Shown: positions 51,269 through 60,912 of the stretch, one piece after another
Numbering within the stretch: position 1 is the first letter of the stretch
Layout of the letters: the number at the start of each line of letters is the position of its first letter
From: Parabacteroides sp.
Lineage (GTDB): Bacteria > Bacteroidota > Bacteroidia > Bacteroidales > Tannerellaceae
Direction: 5' to 3'
Assembly: GCA_019417325.1 (NCBI GenBank)
Contig: DXVO01000021.1
Location: 124,001 to 188,000, forward strand
Length of the DNA: 64,000 nucleotides
Notes under the pieces: model-generated
Databases searched by the model: none
Told to the model about the DNA's origin: nothing
What the model saw: only the letters and a program-made list of their open reading frames with translations
Translations under genes and position numbers: made by a program

Positions 51269-51288
51269 TTGCTTTAACGTTTAAGCAA
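51269..51288. promoter_or_regulatory. LacI-type operator upstream of susC
   Basis: TTGCTTTAACGTTTAAGCAA is a near-perfect 20-bp palindrome with a central CG, 140 bp ahead of the SusC start codon. Its core equals the operator at 50207-50224 but for one base. It should repress or activate the SusCD operon in response to the LacI regulator. Confidence 0.8.
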
Positions 51289-51428
51289 GAACAGTCGACT
51301 GGTTATATAATAGTTGTTTTATTAAAATTTAGTTAGCCTATGAATGGAGAAAGGAGCAAAGCATGCCCTCTTGAACGGAGAGCATAGGTAAAATCAGTTA
51401 CAATCAATCAATAATTAACTTTATTATT

Positions 51429-54400
51429 ATGAGAAATATCTTTATATGCTCAGGGTGGTCCGGTGAGCAAAAAATTAAAATGATAAAATGGTTTATCATC
51501 ACTTCTCTTTTCGGTTTTCCGCTGGTAAGCGCCGGGATTCTGAAAGCAGAAAATATCAAAAATTCGAGTCATTTGGTTTCTCAGCATTCAGAGAGAGAAA
51601 TATCAGGAAAAATAGTGGATTCTTCAGGCATTCCGGTAATTGGAGTGAATATTATGGTAAAGGGTACGACCGTAGGAACAATCTCGGATGTAGACGGGAA
51701 GTTTGTGCTGAATGTGCCTCAAAATGCGGTTTTGGTTTTTTCCTATATAGGCTATAAAGAGCTTGAAATGCCTGTAGGAGAGAAAAGTATATTAAATGTA
51801 ACATTGCATGAAAATACGGAAGAGATAGACGAAGTGGTGGTGGTCGGATATGGTACGCAGCGTAAATCGGATGTGATCGGTGCTATCAGTGTAACATCGG
51901 CAGAGGAACTTTTGTCTACACCCTCATTTAATGCATTACAGGGTTTGAAAGGTAAAGCCGCCGGTGTTTCTATCTTTAATGGCACCAGTAATCCGCTGGG
52001 GCAGGATGGTAATTCGTCGAGGGTTGTTATCCGTGGTATGAATTCCATCAATACCAATACAGACCCGCTGTATGTTGTGGATGGTGTTCAGATGAGCGAG
52101 ATACAGTATATTAATCCGAATGATATAGAGCGGATGGAGGTATTGAAAGATGCATCCGCCACTGCCATCTACGGAGCCCGTGGAGCGAATGGGGTTATTC
52201 TTATCACAACCAAACGAGGGAATACAGGGCAGAAAGGGCTGACTGTATCTTATAACGGTTATGTAAGTATGGCGACTATGGCAAGAAAGATGGACGTGAT
52301 GAATGCGGAAGAGTTTCTAAAGGTTGAGGATATCGCCTTTGCCAATTTGAGTAAGTATCCGCAAGGCCAGGCCTTTTTGGAAAGCCAGGGAGTGAAAGAA
52401 TATTTTGTAGACAGGTCCGATCCGCTTATTTTCGATGCAAACGGAAATCCTCTTTACGACACGGACTGGCAGGATGTGGGAACCCGTAATGCAATATCCC
52501 ATAGCCATCAGTTGAATATCCAGCAACAGAACCAGAATTCATCCGTCGGTGCATTCTTTAATTATACGGATCAGCAGGGGTTGCTTCACAACAACTATGC
52601 TAAACGTATCAGTGCAAAGTTTACTTATGATACAAAGCCCAGGGAATGGTTCGAGCTGAATTCGAACTTGATGGTAAACCATATGTGGGGAAACACGGTA
52701 GATGATACGGGAGGCGGACAGACGGCTCGTAGAACCATGTGGGAAATGCCTCCGATTTTGCCTGTAAAATTTCCTGACGGTTCATATTCCAGCACCCAGT
52801 ATCCGGGAAGTAAGTTGAATTTAGGTTTGGAAGGCATGAGTAATCCGCTGCAAGAACTTCTGGAAAGAAAAAAAGGACGTTACCGTACGAAGTTATTTGG
52901 TAATGTGGCTGTTGTTTTCCATTTGGCAGATGGGCTGTCTTTACGCTCGCAGATTGGTGTGGATGCAAACTTCAGGCAGGATAAGAATTATTCCCCGAAT
53001 AATTTGGTAGGAATTTCAAGTAGAGGTGAGGCCAGCTTCTATAATGCCCAATGGCTGTATTGGCAGGAAGAAACTTATTTGAATTATAACAAACTGCTAA
53101 AAGACAAACATCGTATCAATGCGACATTAGGTGCCAGTTGGTCCAAAGATACGAAGGAACATAACCAAACAGGGAATGTTTACGATTTCGATACGAATTA
53201 TTATGGATATGATAATTTGGGCGCAGGAAAAACACCCTCGGCTCCGGCTTCCGGCTATAGCTCCTGGACGATGAATTCTTATTTTGCACGTGCCAGTTAT
53301 ACGTACAACGACAAGTATTTGATGACAGCCACTATGCGTATTGACGGTTCTTCCCGTTTCGGTAAGAATAATAAATACGGATATTTCCCTTCTGCCGGTT
53401 TAGGGTGGGTGATTAGTAATGAAGATTTCTTCCGTGTAAAATGGATCAATAATCTGAAGGTAAGAGCCAGTTACGGACGTACGGGTAATACGGAAATCGA
53501 TCCTTATAAAACGTTGTCGACAATGGCTTCCGGTACGACTTTGATTAATGGAGGCCGTGAAGTGACCAGTGAAATATCCCGTATGCCGAATCCGGACCTG
53601 GAATGGGAGAAGACCGACCAGTTTGATGCCGGCTTTAACCTGGGAATGTTCGACAACCGTATTAATTTAGAATTTGACTTCTACCTGAAACGGACGAAAG
53701 ATTTGCTTTTGGATAAGCCTATTCCATTCACCAGCGGTTTCTCGAGTGTTTGGGATAATATCGGAGAAGTGGAAAATAAGGGAGTCGACTTTATGCTGAA
53801 TACAGTCAATATCGAGAATAAAGATTTCAGATGGGAAAGTACTTTAAATTTCAATTACAATAAAAATACCATATTAAAATTAGGAGACAATAATGAAGAC
53901 ATCATTATGGGACCGGATATCCAGGGGGGTAACACCATATTGCGTGTCGGAGAATCATTAGGCTCTTTCTACGGATATGTGCGTTATGGTACATGGGGAA
54001 CAGATGAAGCAGAAGAAGCCGCAAAGGTAAATGCCATTCCGGGAGAAGCTAAACGTTCGTCCGAAAGATATATTATCGGTAATGGAATGCCGAAGTGGAC
54101 AGGCAGCTTTATCAATAAGTTCTACTATAAAAACTGGGATTTCACATTGGATTTACAGTTTGTCGGAGGTGTCGACGTTTGGCAGCAGTTTACCCACACC
54201 ATGGAAGACCGTACCGGTATCGCAAATGGCTTGAAGTCTATTCTGTATGATTCCTGGACGGAGCAAAACCAAAATACGATGGTGCAGCAAATCCGCCAGC
54301 AGAGTTATGCCGGCCAGAATACGATGGCAGACTCCCATTGGGTATGTAACGGCTCTTATCTAAGAGGAAACCTGATACAGTTAGGTTATACATTCAACAA

Positions 54401-54599
54401 TACGTTGATGAAGAAACTGAAAACAAGGTCCCTCAGAGTCTATTTCAGTGTCAATAATGCATTTGTAATCTGTTCGAAAGACTTTAAAGGGTATGATCCC
54501 GAGGGTACGACCTATAACGACAAGTTCTCCCAGAATATCATGTCCTTCGAATATCCGTCGGCCCGTACATATACGTTAGGTGTTAATTTTATGTTTTAA
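51429..54599 (+). CDS. SusC/RagA family TonB-linked outer-membrane protein
   Basis: A 1056-aa outer-membrane transporter. An ATG at 51480 (MIKWFIITSLFG) gives a more typical signal peptide and may be the true start. A carboxypeptidase-regulatory-like domain follows (ISGKIVDSSGIPVIGVNIMVKGT), then the TonB box/plug start (EIDEVVVVGYGTQRKSDV), the plug with NPNDIERMEVLKDASATAIYGARGANG, and the beta-barrel ending RTYTLGVNFMF. It imports oligosaccharides together with the SusD protein encoded 20 bp downstream. Gene context suggests mannose-containing glycans. Confidence 0.96.
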   Translation: MRNIFICSGWSGEQKIKMIKWFIITSLFGFPLVSAGILKAENIKNSSHLVSQHSEREISGKIVDSSGIPVIGVNIMVKGTTVGTISDVDGKFVLNVPQNAVLVFSYIGYKELEMPVGEKSILNVTLHENTEEIDEVVVVGYGTQRKSDVIGAISVTSAEELLSTPSFNALQGLKGKAAGVSIFNGTSNPLGQDGNSSRVVIRGMNSINTNTDPLYVVDGVQMSEIQYINPNDIERMEVLKDASATAIYGARGANGVILITTKRGNTGQKGLTVSYNGYVSMATMARKMDVMNAEEFLKVEDIAFANLSKYPQGQAFLESQGVKEYFVDRSDPLIFDANGNPLYDTDWQDVGTRNAISHSHQLNIQQQNQNSSVGAFFNYTDQQGLLHNNYAKRISAKFTYDTKPREWFELNSNLMVNHMWGNTVDDTGGGQTARRTMWEMPPILPVKFPDGSYSSTQYPGSKLNLGLEGMSNPLQELLERKKGRYRTKLFGNVAVVFHLADGLSLRSQIGVDANFRQDKNYSPNNLVGISSRGEASFYNAQWLYWQEETYLNYNKLLKDKHRINATLGASWSKDTKEHNQTGNVYDFDTNYYGYDNLGAGKTPSAPASGYSSWTMNSYFARASYTYNDKYLMTATMRIDGSSRFGKNNKYGYFPSAGLGWVISNEDFFRVKWINNLKVRASYGRTGNTEIDPYKTLSTMASGTTLINGGREVTSEISRMPNPDLEWEKTDQFDAGFNLGMFDNRINLEFDFYLKRTKDLLLDKPIPFTSGFSSVWDNIGEVENKGVDFMLNTVNIENKDFRWESTLNFNYNKNTILKLGDNNEDIIMGPDIQGGNTILRVGESLGSFYGYVRYGTWGTDEAEEAAKVNAIPGEAKRSSERYIIGNGMPKWTGSFINKFYYKNWDFTLDLQFVGGVDVWQQFTHTMEDRTGIANGLKSILYDSWTEQNQNTMVQQIRQQSYAGQNTMADSHWVCNGSYLRGNLIQLGYTFNNTLMKKLKTRSLRVYFSVNNAFVICSKDFKGYDPEGTTYNDKFSQNIMSFEYPSARTYTLGVNFMF

Positions 54600-54619
54600 A
54601 TTATTGAAATACTATTATT

Positions 54620-56203
54620 ATGAAAATTAATATTGGATTATTTACGATAGTAGCTTCTGTTTTCCTGGCTTCATGTACTTCTTTTCTGGAAGAAAACCCC
54701 AGGAGTGAAAGGGATTCGGAAAACTTTTTCCAGGATGCTACGGATGCGTACAGCATAGTGAACCGGTTATATAAAAAGGGAGTTCCCGAAAGATATAACC
54801 ACAGTGTATGGGCAGGAACTCATATGATGGACGGCGGATACTTGTCCGGCTTGTTCGACAATACGTATAAAGGGCAGGAAGTTTGGATTACCCACAGCCA
54901 GACTTTGACCTTGGACCCGACCGTGGATAATAACCATTTGCAGACTATGTGGCAAAGTTCGTATGAAGCGATCATCAGGACAGCCAATTTCGCTATCAAT
55001 AACATTCCGGAATGTCCCGGTTTGAGTGAAGCTGAAAGAAACCGGTTGATTGGTGAGGCCAAGTTCTTCCGTGCTTTGAATTATTTTTATCTGGTAAAGG
55101 CTTTTGGTGCTGTACCTATTGTAACGACCACCTATACGACCATCGATGATTTGTATGTGAAGCGGTCTACGGAACAGAAGGTCTATGACTTTATTGTAAA
55201 GGATTTGACAGAAGCATTATCGATGGGGTTGGCAGACAAATCTTTCCCGGAAAATGGGTTCCGTATTTCCAAAGGTTCCGTTTTGGCCCTGTTGGCAGAT
55301 GTCTACCTGAATATGGCAGGTTATCCGATTAAAGACGAATCCAAGTATGCGCTGGCAGCGGAAGCCGCAGAGTCTTTGATAAATAATGCAAATTATGAAT
55401 TAATCCAACATAAGGATAAGGGGGAAAACAGCGCTTATAATATTTTACGTACATCAGATAATGAGAAAGAGTACCTGTATACGATAGAATATGAAGCCGG
55501 GATATATGAAGGTGGCAGCCGTCCGATGTGTTGTTTCCCGAATGTGGCGGCCTCATGGGGCGAGTTCAAATGGTCGGATTGTAACAATGCTTACCAACCG
55601 GACCCTCTTTTGTTAAGCCTTTATGACGAGTCGGATGATTTGCGTTTCCAGGATCACCAGTATTTCCATCGCTCTTATAAACAGAGAAAAGGAACGCAGG
55701 AACTGAGAGAGTTTGGAAAACCGCTTCCTTATTTCTGGTGGGAGGAAGAAGCAGCTTTGGTTACCGGTGTCTCAGTGAAAGACCAAGTCCATTACCGGTT
55801 GGCTGAAATGTATCTGATAGCAGCAGAAGCGTTAGTTCGGGCAAATAACCGTGTCACGGCAGAAGCGATTGACTATCTTGCAACCATTAAAGCCCGGGCA
55901 TCCATAAATAAGGACAAATCTACGATTGTATCCGAATTGACAATGAGTAATTATTCGGTGGAACAGTTTGTACAGGAAGTCTGGAAAGAGAAAATCCGCG
56001 AGTTCATTTTTGAAATGAAAATATGGAATGATATTACCCGTACAAGAAAATATCCGGCATTGAAAAGCGGGGAATTTAATTTTGTTGATTTGATAGGTGC
56101 ATCCAATCCCTACGGGCATGTATTCAATGAGGATAATATTTATTTCCCGATTTGCTCGCAGGAGATGCAAAGAAATCCATTGTTGTCAGAAGAACCGGAA
56201 TAA
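54620..56203 (+). CDS. SusD/RagB family nutrient-binding lipoprotein
   Basis: A 527-aa surface lipoprotein (lipobox FLASC, Cys19) with the SusD features: NFFQDATDAYSIVNRLYKKG, TPR-like helices (LIGEAKFFRALNYFYLVKAFGAVPIV) and a C-terminal AEMYLIAAEALVRAN repeat. It binds the glycan and covers the SusC barrel. It lies 20 bp after susC and 32 bp before the mannosidase gene. Confidence 0.95.
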   Translation: MKINIGLFTIVASVFLASCTSFLEENPRSERDSENFFQDATDAYSIVNRLYKKGVPERYNHSVWAGTHMMDGGYLSGLFDNTYKGQEVWITHSQTLTLDPTVDNNHLQTMWQSSYEAIIRTANFAINNIPECPGLSEAERNRLIGEAKFFRALNYFYLVKAFGAVPIVTTTYTTIDDLYVKRSTEQKVYDFIVKDLTEALSMGLADKSFPENGFRISKGSVLALLADVYLNMAGYPIKDESKYALAAEAAESLINNANYELIQHKDKGENSAYNILRTSDNEKEYLYTIEYEAGIYEGGSRPMCCFPNVAASWGEFKWSDCNNAYQPDPLLLSLYDESDDLRFQDHQYFHRSYKQRKGTQELREFGKPLPYFWWEEEAALVTGVSVKDQVHYRLAEMYLIAAEALVRANNRVTAEAIDYLATIKARASINKDKSTIVSELTMSNYSVEQFVQEVWKEKIREFIFEMKIWNDITRTRKYPALKSGEFNFVDLIGASNPYGHVFNEDNIYFPICSQEMQRNPLLSEEPE

Positions 56204-56235
56204 GTTGATTCGTTAATAATAAAATCTTATTTATC

Positions 56236-58782
56236 ATGAAAAATAAAGAGAAATTGTCAAGGAGAGAATTCCTGAATCGTTCGGCATTAGGTATAGCGGC
56301 GGTGTCATTAACCCCTTTTACATCCATATTGGGTACTGATTCGGTATCGGCTTGGAAAGGGGATGCCTCCAAGTATAAATTCAGAATGATAGGCCATGGA
56401 CACATCGACCCCGTTTGGTTGTGGAGATGGACAGAAGGTGTCTCTGTTGTTCATAGTACATTCCGGTCTGCATTAGACCGGATGAAGGAGAATCCGGGAA
56501 TGGTGTTTACCTGTAGTTCCGCCCAGTTTTATAAATGGGTATCTGAGAATGACCCCGAAATGTTGCGTGAGGTCAGACAACGGATAAAAGAAGGACGCTG
56601 GGAGGTTGTTGGCGGCTGGTGGGTTGAACCGGATGTGAATATGCCCAGTGGAGAAGCGATGGTACGCCAGGGACTTTATGGCCAGATGACTTTGGAAAAA
56701 CTTGTAGGCAAACGGGCAACTGTTGCTTATAATCCCGACTCTTTCGGACATGCTGGAACGATGCCTCAGATTTTGAAAAAGCAGGGATTGGATAATTATG
56801 TATTCATGCGCCCCGGCCCTCATGAAAAGGATATTCCTTCCGATCTCTTCTGGTGGGAAAGTGCAGATGGTTCACGTGTTTTAGCTTATCGTATCCAGGA
56901 TAGTTATAATGACGACAATCAGGTAAGGTCGCGTATCGAGTCTATTTTGAATAAGGCGCCTAAACAGCCGATGCAATCATTCATGGCATTTTATGGAGTG
57001 GGCGACCATGGAGGCGGACCGACAAAAGCAAACCTGAAATCGATAGAAGAGTTGAAGAAAGAAGACGGAGCTCCTCTTATCGTTTATGGAAGAACGAACG
57101 ACTATTTCGATGAAGCCCGGAAAGATAAATCCTTGAAACTGCCTGTTGTAAAAGATGATTTACAACATCATGCTGTCGGTTGTTATACGGCAGACTGGGT
57201 TATAAAGAAAGGTAACCGCCACTCTGAAGATGCCCTCGTTTCAACAGAGAAATTGTGTGCTGTCGGCGGACGTGTCTGGGGGGCAAACTATCCGAAATCT
57301 TTGTTCACGGAATCCTGGGAGCGCTTGCTGTTCTTCCAGTTCCATGATAGCCTTGCCGGTTCGTCATTGGCATCCCATACTAAAGACGCTTCCGATTGTT
57401 ACGGACGAATTTTAGACACGGCAAACGAAGTGGCCACGATGGCTATTCAAAAGCTGGAATGGCAAATACCTTCGGAAGATCCGGGGTCGGAATATTTGGT
57501 CATCTTTAATCCGCATGCATGGGAAATCACAACCAATATCCATTACGATTTCGGTTGGTGGGGCAAGCCCGAAACCACATTGGTTACCGATGAATTGGAA
57601 AATTCCATACCTCATCAATGGGTCATCGGGGAATCCCAATGCGGCAACCGCCAGGGATTGGTTGCAACAGTAACGCTTCCGCCTATGGGATACCGCCAGA
57701 TACGTATCCGGAAAGGAGAGTCTTATAAAGTTACCAGACCGGCAACGGCAGAAGGCAATACATTGGAAAACGAATTTTATAAAGTAACTGTTTTCAGTGA
57801 CGGAAGCATCGGTATTTTTGATAAAGAAGTCGGAAAGGATATATTCTCCGGTAGGGGCAAGGGCTGTAAAGCTGTTATTATCGATGATAAAAGTGATGCC
57901 TGGAGCCACGATATCAAAACATTCGACGATGAAATAGGATACTTCCGGAATGCCAATATTAAGGTTTTGGAAAATGGCCCGGTAAGAGCGTCCATACGTG
58001 TCATTTCATACTGGGGCGACTCGACCTTAACCATGGATTGGTCTTTGACTTCCGGTTCGCGTGATATAAATGCACAAGTCGTATTAGACTGGCATGAACG
58101 TTTGAAAATGTTGAAGTTCTCATTTCCAATGGCACTTTCTTCTTCTGTTTCTACCTATGAGGCACCTTACGGCTCGATTGTCAGGGAAACGAACGGATAT
58201 GAAAACCCCGGACAGCGTTGGATCGACTTGAGCGGTAGCCTGGATGGCAGGACTTACGGTCTGGCTGTGTTGAATGATGCGAAGTACGGTTATGACGTAA
58301 AAGATACGGATATGCGAATCTCTATTGCAAGGTCTGCCGTTTATGCCCATCATAATCCTAAAAAGCTGGATTTGGAAAATGAATATTACTGGATGGACCA
58401 GGGACGTCAGACATTCAGAATGACCTTATTGCCTCATAAAGGCGACTGGCGTGAAGCAAATGTCCCGAGAAAAGCGGAAGAGTTCCTGTCCAGGCCTGTA
58501 ATGATTTATCAGGGGATTCATCCGGGCAAGTTAAGTAAATCCGCTTCGTTCCTGAATATAGATGTTCCGAATGTGAATATTACTTCCATCAAAGAAGCTG
58601 AAAAGGGAGACGACTTGATTATCCGCTGTGTGGAAACGTTAGGTCGGGCAACATCCGCAAAAATTAATTTCACTTACGATAATTTTGAATGGAAAGGCGA
58701 TTTTATCCCGAATGAAATCAAGACGTTGCGGTACAGTCCCAAACGGAAATCGATTAAGGAAGTAAACCTTTTAGAAGAATAG
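56236..58782 (+). CDS. GH38 alpha-mannosidase with twin-arginine signal
   Basis: An 848-aa glycoside hydrolase family 38 enzyme that removes alpha-linked mannose. The N-terminus has a Tat signal (SRREFL, residues 8-13, then LGIAAVSLTPF), so it should be exported folded. Catalytic features: HIDPVWLW (zinc ligands His56, Asp58), NPDSFGH (likely nucleophile Asp168) and GDHGGGP. The C-terminal half is the usual beta-sandwich part. Export of a zinc-dependent enzyme through Tat fits metal loading in the cytoplasm. It makes a mannose-rich glycan the likely substrate of the locus. Confidence 0.93.
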   Translation: MKNKEKLSRREFLNRSALGIAAVSLTPFTSILGTDSVSAWKGDASKYKFRMIGHGHIDPVWLWRWTEGVSVVHSTFRSALDRMKENPGMVFTCSSAQFYKWVSENDPEMLREVRQRIKEGRWEVVGGWWVEPDVNMPSGEAMVRQGLYGQMTLEKLVGKRATVAYNPDSFGHAGTMPQILKKQGLDNYVFMRPGPHEKDIPSDLFWWESADGSRVLAYRIQDSYNDDNQVRSRIESILNKAPKQPMQSFMAFYGVGDHGGGPTKANLKSIEELKKEDGAPLIVYGRTNDYFDEARKDKSLKLPVVKDDLQHHAVGCYTADWVIKKGNRHSEDALVSTEKLCAVGGRVWGANYPKSLFTESWERLLFFQFHDSLAGSSLASHTKDASDCYGRILDTANEVATMAIQKLEWQIPSEDPGSEYLVIFNPHAWEITTNIHYDFGWWGKPETTLVTDELENSIPHQWVIGESQCGNRQGLVATVTLPPMGYRQIRIRKGESYKVTRPATAEGNTLENEFYKVTVFSDGSIGIFDKEVGKDIFSGRGKGCKAVIIDDKSDAWSHDIKTFDDEIGYFRNANIKVLENGPVRASIRVISYWGDSTLTMDWSLTSGSRDINAQVVLDWHERLKMLKFSFPMALSSSVSTYEAPYGSIVRETNGYENPGQRWIDLSGSLDGRTYGLAVLNDAKYGYDVKDTDMRISIARSAVYAHHNPKKLDLENEYYWMDQGRQTFRMTLLPHKGDWREANVPRKAEEFLSRPVMIYQGIHPGKLSKSASFLNIDVPNVNITSIKEAEKGDDLIIRCVETLGRATSAKINFTYDNFEWKGDFIPNEIKTLRYSPKRKSIKEVNLLEE

Positions 58783-58783
58783 C

Positions 58784-59944
58784 ATGGATAATTCAGGATG
58801 TTTACAATCAACATCCAAAGGCATATTACCAGTCCTCATGGCGTTTTACGTCATGGGATTTGGTGATATCGTTGGAGTTGCTACAAGTTATACCCAGTTG
58901 GAGTTCGGGTTAAGCAATACGTTGACCCAGATACTAACCATGTTGGCATTCGTCTGGTTTGCGTTGTTGTCCGTACCGATTAGTATATTCCAGGACAGGA
59001 AAGGGAAAAAATATACGGCCAACTGGGGGATTGTGTGTATTGGTATCGGGATGTTAATACCTATAGTTTGCTATACCTATTATGGCATGCTGGCCTCTTT
59101 CACATTCCTGGGGATAGGAAATACGATCATTCAGGTTTCGGCAAATCCTTTAATGCAGGATGTCTCTGCTCCGGATAAATTATCCAGGAATTTAACAATC
59201 TCTCAATTCGTTAAAGCCATAGCAGGAATGTTAGGTCCTTTCATCGCTGCTTCTTGCGCTATTTATTTTGATAATTGGTCCATCGTTTATTGGATTTACT
59301 TACTGATTTGTTTGATAACCATATTCTGGTTGTACGTAACGCCTATTAAAGAATCCTCGAATACGGGAACCGCAAGTATTTCCAGTTCTTTAAGCCTATT
59401 GAAAGATAAACGGATTTTATTGGTTGTGTTGGGGACATTCTTGATGGTGGGATTCGATGTCGGGATGAATACGAATATCGTAAAGTATCTGCGCAGTTCG
59501 TATCAGGTGTCACAGGAGGAAGGAAGCATTGGGATTAGTATTTATTTTTCAGCTTTGATGGTCGGACGTTTTTTCAGTGCGATTATTTTGAATAAATTTA
59601 GGACGAATATTGTCCTGGTCAGTTGTGCAATATTATCTATATGTTCTTTTATAATGATGTTTTTTGCTCCTAATTATCTTACCGGACAGATTGCTATTTT
59701 TCTTGTAGGATTATTCTCGGCTTCAATATTTCCATTGGTCTTTTCTATTGGCCTTCAATACATCCCGGAGCGGGCAAATGAGTTATCCGGATTGATGATT
59801 ATGAGTGTTTGCGGAGGAGGAATAATACCCCCTATAATTGGATTGGTAAGCGATTTGTGGAGCTTTATGCCGGCCTTCTTTTTATATGGTGTGTCTTTAT
59901 TCTATGTATTGTTTTTTTCATTAAATGTATCGAGGTATGAATAA
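58784..59944 (+). CDS. MFS sugar transporter (FucP/GlcP-like)
   Basis: A 386-aa inner-membrane transporter with about twelve hydrophobic segments. It shows the FHS-type features: an early DIVGVATSYTQLEFGLSNTL stretch, SANPLMQDVSAPDKLSRNLTISQ, and FPLVFSIGLQYIPERANELSGLMIMSVCGGGIIPP. FucP-like proteins of this type import monosaccharides with protons. The start lies 1 bp after the mannosidase stop codon, and its end overlaps the kinase gene; it probably takes up the mannose released in the periplasm. Confidence 0.9.
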   Translation: MDNSGCLQSTSKGILPVLMAFYVMGFGDIVGVATSYTQLEFGLSNTLTQILTMLAFVWFALLSVPISIFQDRKGKKYTANWGIVCIGIGMLIPIVCYTYYGMLASFTFLGIGNTIIQVSANPLMQDVSAPDKLSRNLTISQFVKAIAGMLGPFIAASCAIYFDNWSIVYWIYLLICLITIFWLYVTPIKESSNTGTASISSSLSLLKDKRILLVVLGTFLMVGFDVGMNTNIVKYLRSSYQVSQEEGSIGISIYFSALMVGRFFSAIILNKFRTNIVLVSCAILSICSFIMMFFAPNYLTGQIAIFLVGLFSASIFPLVFSIGLQYIPERANELSGLMIMSVCGGGIIPPIIGLVSDLWSFMPAFFLYGVSLFYVLFFSLNVSRYE

Positions 59945-60902
59945 ATATGTCATAGGTTTGGATATTGGCGGTACAAAGTGTGCTGTTGCATTGGGAGAGA
60001 TAATAGGGGATGAAATTAAGGTAATCCATAAGGTTTGTTTCCGGACAGAAGTATTGAAAGGGGTGGAATATACCATGCAGAAGATATACGAAGCGATAGA
60101 TGCTGTTTTGGATAAAGGCTTGCCTGTTTCCGCCATAGGTATCAGTTGCGGAGGTCCGTTGGATAGCCGGAAAGGGATTATTATGTCTCCTCCCAATCTG
60201 CCGGGATGGAATCATATCCCCATAAAAGAGTTGTTCGAAAAACGGTATAATATTCCAACAGGTATACAAAATGACGCGAATGCCTGTGCCCTGGCTGAAT
60301 GGCAATACGGTGCAGGCAGGGGATATAGTAATGTTATATTCCTGACTTTCGGTACAGGTATGGGAGCCGGATTGATTTTGAATGGCCAGTTGTATACCGG
60401 AACAAATGATATGGCAGGCGAGGTCGGGCATATCCGGCTATGTGAATTAGGACCTGTCGGTTATGGAAAAGCCGGTTCTTTCGAAGGCTTTTGCAGTGGG
60501 GGCGGAATCGCACAGTTTGCCCGGACGAAAGTGTTGGAGCAAATACAGAACGGTTTGGATGTTTCTTTCTGTAAAACATTGAACGAATTGGATACGGTAG
60601 ATGCTAAAACCGTAGCGGAAGCGGCACAGCAGGGAGATGCCTTGGCAATTGATATTTATAAAGATTGCGGTACTTATTTAGGTAAGGCGCTTTCCATCCT
60701 GATTGATGTATTGAATCCGGAAGTGATTATCCTGGGAAGTATTTATAACCGCGTGCAATCTTTGCTCGAACCTACGATGAGGCTTGAGATAGAGAAAGAA
60801 TCCCTGCGGTATTCCCGTTCGGTCTGCCGGGTGGTTCCTTCCGGGTTAGGCGATAGCATAGGAGATGTTGCTGCTTTGTCCGTAGCTTCCAACTTATTAT
60901 AA
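59937..60902 (+). CDS. ROK-family sugar kinase
   Basis: A 321-aa kinase starting at ATG 59937 (MNKYVIGLDIGGTKCAVALG), overlapping the transporter gene by 8 bp. It has the phosphate-binding DIGGTK, the ROK core NDANACALAEWQYGAGRG and GTGMGAGLIL, and GEVGHIRL. The zinc-binding CxCGxxGCxE of ROK proteins is replaced (GPVGYGKAGSFEGFCSGGG), so this is a zinc-free branch. It probably phosphorylates the imported monosaccharide, mannose or a related sugar. Confidence 0.9.
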   Translation: MNKYVIGLDIGGTKCAVALGEIIGDEIKVIHKVCFRTEVLKGVEYTMQKIYEAIDAVLDKGLPVSAIGISCGGPLDSRKGIIMSPPNLPGWNHIPIKELFEKRYNIPTGIQNDANACALAEWQYGAGRGYSNVIFLTFGTGMGAGLILNGQLYTGTNDMAGEVGHIRLCELGPVGYGKAGSFEGFCSGGGIAQFARTKVLEQIQNGLDVSFCKTLNELDTVDAKTVAEAAQQGDALAIDIYKDCGTYLGKALSILIDVLNPEVIILGSIYNRVQSLLEPTMRLEIEKESLRYSRSVCRVVPSGLGDSIGDVAALSVASNLL

Positions 60903-60912
60903 AGAAGAGCCT

